Positions 58,598-64,000 of a stretch of 64,000 nucleotides of DNA are shown here, piece by piece. A program made the translations under genes and the position numbers. Position 1 is the first letter of the stretch; each line of letters starts with the position of its first letter. The stretch is from Silurus meridionalis. Taxonomy: Eukaryota > Chordata > Actinopteri > Siluriformes > Siluridae. Under the pieces are notes generated by a model. It saw only the letters and a list, made by a program, of their open reading frames with translations, did no database searches and was not told where the DNA came from. The stretch lies in the NCBI RefSeq assembly GCF_014805685.1, contig NC_060900.1, positions 4,461,601-4,525,600 on the forward strand, given 5' to 3'.

Positions 58598-61146
58598 TCA
58601 CCTATACACCAGGTATGCCATATTTATTACTAATTTGTAAGAAATTTGCTTTAGTGAATAGTTTCTAACCTTTGACCCACAGGTCTTCGGTGAGCTCCTG
58701 AGCGAGGGATGCCACTCCTCGGTCACCGATTAAAATATTTTCGTTAAGTGTGATCCTGCGAAGCCCACCCATCGCCTCAAACTCCGCCTTCCTGTAGCGC
58801 AAAGTCTCCACCCACGCCGTGCTGTGTCGCTTCATTGCCTGGCTCTGCTCAAAAGCCACAATCCAGCCATGTAGAAAACCATTCAGGTTTTAATATACAT
58901 TTGCATGTTCATATATCCTGCATACAAGCACTATGTGGACAAACATTTGTGGACACCTGACCATAAGATTTGCTTTTTGAACGTCCCATTGCACATTTAG
59001 TCTCCGTTTGTTTTTATAATAACCTCCAGAGAAGATGTTCTTCTAGATTTTGAATTGTAATTGGAAAGATTTGTCCTCATTCAGCACCAAAGGGTGTTGG
59101 TACTGATGTATGTGGGTTAAGGAGGCCTGGGGTGCAGTCAGCATTCACAGTCTTCCCAAAGGTCAAAAGGGCTCTTTGATCAAAAAGATCAAAAGATCTC
59201 ATTAGCAGAAGATCTTCCACTCAAATTCATGAAAACCACATCATTAAGTCCGGTGTCCCAATACTTTTATCCATATAGTCTAATTACTATTTGTGTACTA
59301 AACGTTTTGAAAACTCACAAATATTTGTTCACTTGTGAATGGATCTAAACAGTAACAGAACTCCGTCCCATGTGAAATCTATTGCATTCTTTCATACCAT
59401 CTAAACAGTAACTCATCTCAAACACATTAAAAACCAGCTCACCTTTATAATGTTTGCCATATGCTCTGCCCCTCGCCATGTAATATTACAGGCAGTGAAA
59501 TCCACTGTTTTAATAGTCGTTGAATATTTTACACTCTGACAAATAGCTGAAATCAGAAAAGGACAAATCAGCAACACAATTTCATTCTGTCTGGGAAAAA
59601 ATAAATAAATTATATTTATACACACGCATACACACACATATACATACATAAACACTTCTGTAAAACTCACTCTCTAGTCCATTGTCTCCAATAGGGCAGT
59701 GTGCCAAAGACAAATGCTCCAATGACACACTTGTGGACAAACCCTGAAAAGTATATACATGTTATATGTACATATAAAACATATAAATTTGAACACGGTC
59801 AAAAATATTAGCGCTTAAGCTCATTTAACTCGACCTTAGTGAGTGCATCAAGGTCTCTTTCTCTCAGCGGCAGTCCGTGCAGGTGGAGCGTTTTAAGGCT
59901 GGCTGAAAGCCCCAGGCATTTCTGTACAGTCCTGCAGAGCTGAAACGTCATGCTCTTCGAATGGACATCCGGAGCCTTCTTTCTGACAGGAGTCTTAGAA
60001 GAACCTGGAAGAGTGATTCACAGAGGATCACATGACTAACAAGTGATTTGAATTAAAGAATCAGTCAAGTGACAAATCTAAAAAAAACAACTGCAGTAAA
60101 ATTTTAATCAATCCTATCGAGTGAGTAATTAGTTAATTCAATGCTTAAATTTTAGTGCTGAGCATCACGACTAGTGGTCGGACGATTAATCGGTTTTAAT
60201 AGTTATCTGCTGGAACGATCGGCAAAAATTCACACCGATAGTTTTTCCGGCTTGCGTCCATTGCTTAAGCGGTTGAGAAGGTCCGGTGTCATTACGAGAG
60301 CGGCCTCTAGAGGCGAATCACTGAGGCCACGTGCTGTTTGTTTTTACAGGCGAGACTGCGTGCTCTATAAGCACTATATTATATTTACAATTTATATTTC
60401 ATCGATTATATAATTCTAATTATGAATAGATATATTAATATTTATTTCATTTTTGTTCTAAAGTTCAATACTAATTTACATGGAGTGTTATTTATTTTTT
60501 TTATTTTATCCAGTAGCCATTTTAAAACTAATCGGTTGATCGGTTATCGGCAATTACGATCCAACCCAGATATCGGTATAAATTTGGTCGACCTCTAATC
60601 AAGACAATCAGTTTTCCTTTTGAATTTGCCCTCGGCCAATTCACACCCACCAGTTCTCTTGTGACAGCCACCAATCTGACAAGTTAAAGGCTATCATGCA
60701 CTTCCTCAGAGTAACCAGATCTCTTCAACCTGCTGCTGATGCTATACCACAGGGATACTTAACACACTCTACCATCTTCCACATACATGAGCATACATGT
60801 TTAAAAGTACCTAAAGTTATGACTGACACAAAAGAAAAGTATTTTTCAATGGAGATTCCGATTTGGTTTTCAGGTGACTATGGAATTACCAACCCTGAGA
60901 GCCTATCCTGGAGAGATAGCAACTTCGAACGGCGACATGGTGCAACTGCTTGTTGATGGCCAATGCTGAAAGTATAGTCGCCCAGTCTGGGAAACCAATG
61001 GAGTCTCCATTAAAGTCCAACACTCCTTGTCTTAGGCCCGATCTCACTGCAGCAACAGGGGCCGAGCCCTGAGTCGCACACAAGGACTCGTAACAAGCCT
61101 CGAAGTCCTGAGCCGCTCGCCGTCTATTCTGTGCAGACCCCTGCAT
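54087..61146 (-). CDS. cep78: CEP78, centrosomal protein of 78 kDa (complete)
   Basis: Leucine-rich-repeat and coiled-coil protein of the centriole and ciliary base. In mammals it regulates centrosomal ubiquitination through the EDD-DYRK2-DDB1-DCAF1 ligase and is linked to cone-rod dystrophy with hearing loss (family knowledge). Seen here: 15 coding exons: 60894-61146, 59835-60004, 59671-59743, 59443-59546, 58670-58844, 58420-58533, 58262-58326, 57210-57300, 56833-56935, 56702-56744, 56469-56612, 55682-55759, 55410-55564, 55153-55279, 54087-54536. They sum to 2145 nt, 714 residues plus stop, close to the ~690-720 of mammalian CEP78. LRR region is roughly residues 85-320; the coiled coil is roughly 440-520, with the hallmark block [15 protein letters not shown] split over exons 13/14; the tail is Ser-rich. 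The start is the first ATG in frame with homology and aligns with the mammalian N-terminus. Exon 1/2 junction uses a weak donor (see findings). Confidence 0.96.
54652..54958 (+). mobile_element. LINE 3' end (RTE-like reverse transcriptase C-terminus) in CEP78 intron 14
   Basis: The plus-strand frame reads [20 protein letters not shown] then [10 protein letters not shown], stop, [20 protein letters not shown], the characteristic C-terminus of a teleost non-LTR retrotransposon. It ends in CCTAATGGGAGCAGCCGAAA and an (AAAG)n tail. 5'-truncated and with one stop. Oriented against CEP78. Confidence 0.75.
55153..55279 (-). CDS. cep78: CEP78 exon 14 (residues 523-565)
   Basis: Encodes [20 protein letters not shown] and PQFSSTQRR; mammals have [21 protein letters not shown]. 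Donor GTAAGT. The next intron carries a LINE fragment. Confidence 0.95.
55410..55564 (-). CDS. cep78: CEP78 exon 13 (residues 472-523), coiled coil
   Basis: Encodes [40 protein letters not shown] and LLKDA, the best family signature in the window. Weak pyrimidine tract before the acceptor; donor GTTAGC. Confidence 0.95.
55682..55759 (-). CDS. cep78: CEP78 exon 12 (residues 446-471), coiled coil
   Basis: Encodes [20 protein letters not shown] and SSRVVE, the start of the coiled coil. Donor GTACAG. Confidence 0.94.
55965..56292. mobile_element. Repeat F copy 2 in CEP78 intron 11
   Basis: Shares CCGATAGTTTTTCCAGATGG, GAGCGGCCTCTATAGGGGAA and TTATCGGCAAGTACGATCCA with copy 1. Confidence 0.6.
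56469..56612 (-). CDS. cep78: CEP78 exon 11 (residues 398-445)
   Basis: Encodes [20 protein letters not shown] then a charged helix; the acidic Ser/Glu stretch corresponds to [20 protein letters not shown] in mammals. Donor GTACCA. Confidence 0.9.
56702..56744 (-). CDS. cep78: CEP78 exon 10 (residues 383-397)
   Basis: A 43-nt exon encoding [14 protein letters not shown]. The acceptor CTTTAG is good and the donor GTTTTT weak; skipping it would break the frame. Supported by phase with both neighbours rather than by strong similarity. Confidence 0.75.
56833..56935 (-). CDS. cep78: CEP78 exon 9 (residues 349-383)
   Basis: Encodes an Arg/Gly/Pro-rich linker ending [15 protein letters not shown], matching GFLPWRTAERAKRHRG in mammals. 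Donor GTGAGG. Confidence 0.88.
57210..57300 (-). CDS. cep78: CEP78 exon 8 (residues 319-349)
   Basis: Encodes [16 protein letters not shown] and [10 protein letters not shown]; mammals have YQWITSPSVKE and GKATIRIG. Donor GTCAGA. Confidence 0.88.
58262..58326 (-). CDS. cep78: CEP78 exon 7 (residues 297-318)
   Basis: Encodes [20 protein letters not shown] then SQ, matching MMKAVIKKVLQNG of mammals. Donor GTAAGA. Confidence 0.93.
58420..58533 (-). CDS. cep78: CEP78 exon 6 (residues 259-297), LRR
   Basis: Encodes [20 protein letters not shown] and [12 protein letters not shown], the last complete LRR. Donor GTCAGT. Confidence 0.94.
58557..58597. repeat. (TAA)n microsatellite in CEP78 intron 5
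   Basis: About 13 TAA units 24 bases upstream of exon 6. Confidence 0.9.
58670..58844 (-). CDS. cep78: CEP78 exon 5 (residues 201-259), LRR
   Basis: Encodes [20 protein letters not shown] and [20 protein letters not shown], ends TEDLWVK. Acceptor GAGCAG, donor GTTAGA. Confidence 0.94.
58935..59280. mobile_element. Family A Tc1-like element in CEP78 intron 4
   Basis: Both inverted ends visible: TTTGTGGACACCTGACCATA and GGTGTCCCAATACTTTTATC. Confidence 0.7.
59443..59546 (-). CDS. cep78: CEP78 exon 4 (residues 166-200), LRR
   Basis: Encodes [20 protein letters not shown] then [14 protein letters not shown]; mammalian CEP78 has CNLTWQGADHMAKILK. Donor GTGAGC. Confidence 0.95.
59671..59743 (-). 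CDS. cep78: CEP78 exon 3 (residues 142-166), LRR
   Basis: Encodes [20 protein letters not shown] and NGLE, an LRR unit. Donor GTGAGT. Confidence 0.94.
59835..60004 (-). CDS. cep78: CEP78 exon 2 (residues 85-141), LRR
   Basis: Encodes [20 protein letters not shown] then [19 protein letters not shown], aligning with the first LRRs of mammalian CEP78. Acceptor TTCCAG, donor GTCGAG. Confidence 0.92.
60172..60598. mobile_element. Repeat F (GGTCGAC...ATCGG hAT-like), copy 1
   Basis: Begins GTGGTCGGACGATTAATCGG and ends TAAATTTGGTCGACCTCTAA. Contains CCGATAGTTTTTCCGGCTTG and GAGCGGCCTCTAGAGGCGAA. Confidence 0.6.
60894..61146 (-). CDS. cep78: CEP78 exon 1 (residues 1-85)
   Basis: Encodes [19 protein letters not shown] and [15 protein letters not shown], matching the CEP78 N-terminus. 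The frame requires the weak donor GTTGGT at 60893; the better looking GTAATT four bases on would place a stop three codons into exon 2. A CCTTCCTGTAG acceptor-like site lies just upstream of the ATG, so a further 5' UTR exon is likely. Confidence 0.9.
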
Positions 61147-62335
61147 CGTTCACATAAGCACCTACAGGAAGGTGAGTGGAGGAAAGTTCACACATTTATA
61201 CAGAAACCTCACATTTATACAGCATAAAAAAGAATCCCCTGGACATTGTTTTTCTGTAGATTGGGTTCTGGAGTATTGGATTAGATTATATATAATCACC
61301 GTTCTGTGTACTGTTTATTTATTTTCGTATTGTTCATTCGTCTACTATTTGTATTTCTCATATCACCACCTTACCAACCTGCACACACGTGTATATTTTA
61401 CACTGCCTTGTACCATAACTTGTGCAATGACAAAGTAGAATCTAATCTAGTAAAATAAAATACAATAGAAATAATGGAAAGGAAATAAAAATTGAATGAG
61501 CAGAATAAACATGAACTGATAATAAAGGAAGTAAAGTGTAGCAGACGTGCACTTTTTTTTCTGACGTGGATTCACTTCATAATAAATGGTACTATTTATT
61601 TCTATTGCATTTCTACTGAATTCTTTTCAACTTAGTGCAAAAACTCCTGAGATTTAAACCATTTATAAACAGAGGACAGCGTTCACTACCTCCAGCAATG
61701 AAACACCTGGTTTACACAGTGTTTCTAACTTTTGTTTATCACCTTGCTAACATTAATAGCTGCAAATAAAAGCACAATACAGATTATTATTAATATAGTC
61801 ATAATATTATGGTTGTTTTGTCGCTTTTTGGAGTAAATAAGTCGCCGTTATTTGCATTATTACCTATTTGTTATCGCTGTTTCCTTATCAACCGCCTCCA
61901 GGGAGAGTTTCTTGTTGATGTACCGCTTCGGTTTAAAACATATGCACGCCCTGATTTCTTCTTCTTCTTCGCCTTTTTCTGTGCGTGTTAACGTAAAGCG
62001 CCTCTACAGGCGGTAAGAAGAACTGTACCTCATCTCTCGGTAGGGTCGTACTGTTAATTGTTTTATTTTTTAAAAATGTTTTTATACATTTGCAAATAAC
62101 AAGAAAGCGCGTCCATTTCAAATAGCCAGGATCTAATAAATAACAGGTAATAACACAATTTTTTAAAAGAAAAGAAGCGCCATCTTTCTTTCTTTTTTTT
62201 TTTTGCGTGGCTCTACCGACCTCTAGTGGAGAGAAATAGAAATGCAGTTCACCTTTATGTGAAGCCCCGAAGTTGCTCATTGAATCGCATTTCTTTTTAT
62301 TAGTTTGAAAATGTACAAACCATACACAATCATAT
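61147..62335. other. Region upstream of the CEP78 start codon
   Basis: AT-rich; a CCTTCCTGTAG acceptor-like site 18-28 bases before the ATG suggests an upstream noncoding exon, but no convincing donor or promoter was found. Around 61980-62240 there are CGCCTCTACAGGCGG and GACCTCTAGTGGAGAG short palindromes, probably repeat ends. Confidence 0.5.
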
Positions 62336-63610
62336 ACAGGTGCATCTTAATAGGTTAAAATATCATTACAAAGTTGTTTAGTAAATCAATATTGGAGACT
62401 CGTTGTGTCACACTCTAATCAGCTCATTAAATCCAAACATCTGCAAAGGTTTTCTGAGTCTTTAAATGGTGTCTCAGTCTGGTTCAGGCTACACAATCAT
62501 GGGGGAAGACTGCTGACTTGACAGTTGTCCAGAAGACGATCATTGACACCCTGCACATGGAGGGTAACACACAAAAGGTCATCGCTAAAGAAAATGCTGT
62601 TCACAGAGTGCTGTATACAAGCACATTAATGAAAACATTGAATAAAATGTGGTGGAAAAAGGTGAAACAAAGCCCATTCAAGAGTTTGGGAAGATTCACA
62701 AAGAGTGGACTGCAGTTGGAGTCAGTGCTTCAAGATCCATCACGCACAGACATATCCATTGGCTACAACTGACTCATTCCTTGTGTCAAGCCAGGGTGTG
62801 GACAAACGACAAAAAGGACTGAACTGTTGTTCAGTGGGACAAGGTCGTCTTTTTAGATGAAAGGGAAGAAAATTTTGCATTTCATTTGTAAATCAAGGTC
62901 CCAGAGTCTGGAAAAAAAGAGGAGAAGCACAGAATCCAAGTTGCTTAAGGTCCAGTGTAAAGTGTACATAGAGAGTGGTGGTTTGGGGAGTCATGTCATC
63001 TGCTGGTGTTGGTTCACTGTGGACCAGAAGGAAGTTTCAGAGCACTAAATGTTTCTCTCTGCTGACCAGCTTAATGGAGATGATTTTCTTTTTCAGCAGG
63101 ACTTGGCATCTGCCCAAACTGCCAAAAGCACAAAAACTTGGTTAAATGACCATGGTGTTGATGTGCTTCACTGGCCAGCCAGCAAATTCACCAGACCTGA
63201 ACCCTATAGGGAATCTATGGAGTATTGTCAAGAGGAAAGTGAGAAACAAGAGAACCAAAAAATGCAAATGAGCTGAAGGCCACTGTCAAAGAAACCTGGG
63301 CTTCCATACCACCTCGGCAGTGCCACAGACTGATCACCTCCATGCCACGTCCAATTGAGGCAGTAATTAAAGCAAATAGAGCCCCTACCAAGTATTGAGC
63401 ACATATTCATTAAAAACATACTTTCCAGAAGGCCAACAATTCACTAGAAATGTTTTTTCTTTTTTTATTGGTCGTAAGTATTTGAATTTATTTAGATAAA
63501 TTGGTGGGTTTTTGTTAATTGTTAGCCAAAATCATCAAAATCAAAATAAAAACACTTGAAATATCAGTTTGTACGTGATCAATCTATATAATATACGAGT
63601 TACAATAATT
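62336..63610 (+). mobile_element. Tc1/mariner transposon, decayed
   Basis: Starts ACAGGTGCATCTTAATA, the usual end of a teleost Tc1 family, and carries a broken transposase on the plus strand. Recognisable pieces are around 62518-62770 (helix-turn-helix part), 62857-63050 (KSRSQSLEKKR area) and 63049-63400 (DEXD-type catalytic half, with GDDFLFQQDLASAQTAK and HWPAS). Several frameshifts and stops mean it cannot make a protein. The 3' end is diverged and only approximate. It lies upstream of CEP78. Confidence 0.85.
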
Positions 63611-64000
63611 AAACCAATAACTTACAGTTTACATATCTATCACCAAAAGACTTTCAAGGACTAATTAAATAAATACGTAAATATGCTCTACTGGCGGCCT
63701 CTACCGGCTAAAATTGAAACAGCACCCCATCTCACTGTACAACCGTGTGGTTTTGGATTTACTGTATGTACTGAAAGACAAAGAAGTCAGTGTGAAATAA
63801 AGCAATTTACACCTTTAGAATTGTTGACATACCTGTTAAGTAGTAAGTAAGAAATGTTTATTACTCAAATTGCTATTACAAAAACCGTGTTGAACACATT
63901 TTTAGAAATTTAGACCTTCACCAAAATCATCAATTTTATGTGTTCAAATTGAAATGTCAGGACGCACAAACAAACTTTTTTACTCTGTCCAAAAGTTTTA
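63611..64000. other. Right edge, no feature seen
   Basis: AT-rich sequence after the Tc1 remnant; TACTGGCGGCCTCTACCGGC (63690-63709) resembles a repeat end. No coding signal. Confidence 0.5.

Noticed and set aside
62518..63276. Intact transposase gene
   Set aside because: Transposase similarity is real but split over frames with stops; annotated as a decayed element.

Overview
The window is AT-rich, repeat-dense vertebrate nuclear DNA. Short exons with GT..AG introns, long microsatellites, Tc1/mariner and hAT-like remnants and a tRNA-Glu-headed SINE point to a teleost fish. The density of Tc1-like elements with TTGGGACACC-type ends suggests an ostariophysan, perhaps a catfish; that last step is inference. 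Nothing looks bacterial, phage or plasmid derived.

Two protein-coding genes explain essentially all conserved coding sequence, both on the minus strand. CEP78 (centrosomal protein 78) lies at about 53.5-61.15 kb. All 15 coding exons can be joined in frame from ATG (61146) to stop (54087), giving 714 codons. CABIN1 (calcineurin-binding protein cabin-1, a subunit of the HIRA histone H3.3 chaperone complex) starts from a CCAAT-box, CpG-rich promoter near 52.4-52.55 kb and runs leftward through 33 coding exons (50753 to 3372), giving 1994 codons in one open frame. Its last exon(s), with the calcineurin- and MEF2-binding C-terminus, were not found and probably lie beyond base 1.

Layout from right to left: 61.2-64 kb is upstream of CEP78 and holds a decayed Tc1 transposon; 54.1-61.15 kb is CEP78; 52.4-54.1 kb is the short intergenic interval with the CEP78 3' UTR, one unexplained exon-like ORF and the CABIN1 promoter; 38-52.4 kb is the compact 5' two thirds of CABIN1; 1-38 kb is the 3' part with large introns (one of 16.2 kb) full of repeats.

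The two genes have no known shared pathway: CEP78 acts at centrioles and cilia, CABIN1 in chromatin and calcineurin signalling. I found no new biological system. The points most worth a second look are near-identical direct repeats flanking an in-frame CABIN1 exon, a LINE 3' end touching a CABIN1 splice donor, a SINE/LINE pair sharing a 3' tail, an intronic CpG-dense island, an out-of-frame stronger donor in CEP78, and the unidentified exon-like ORF between the genes.
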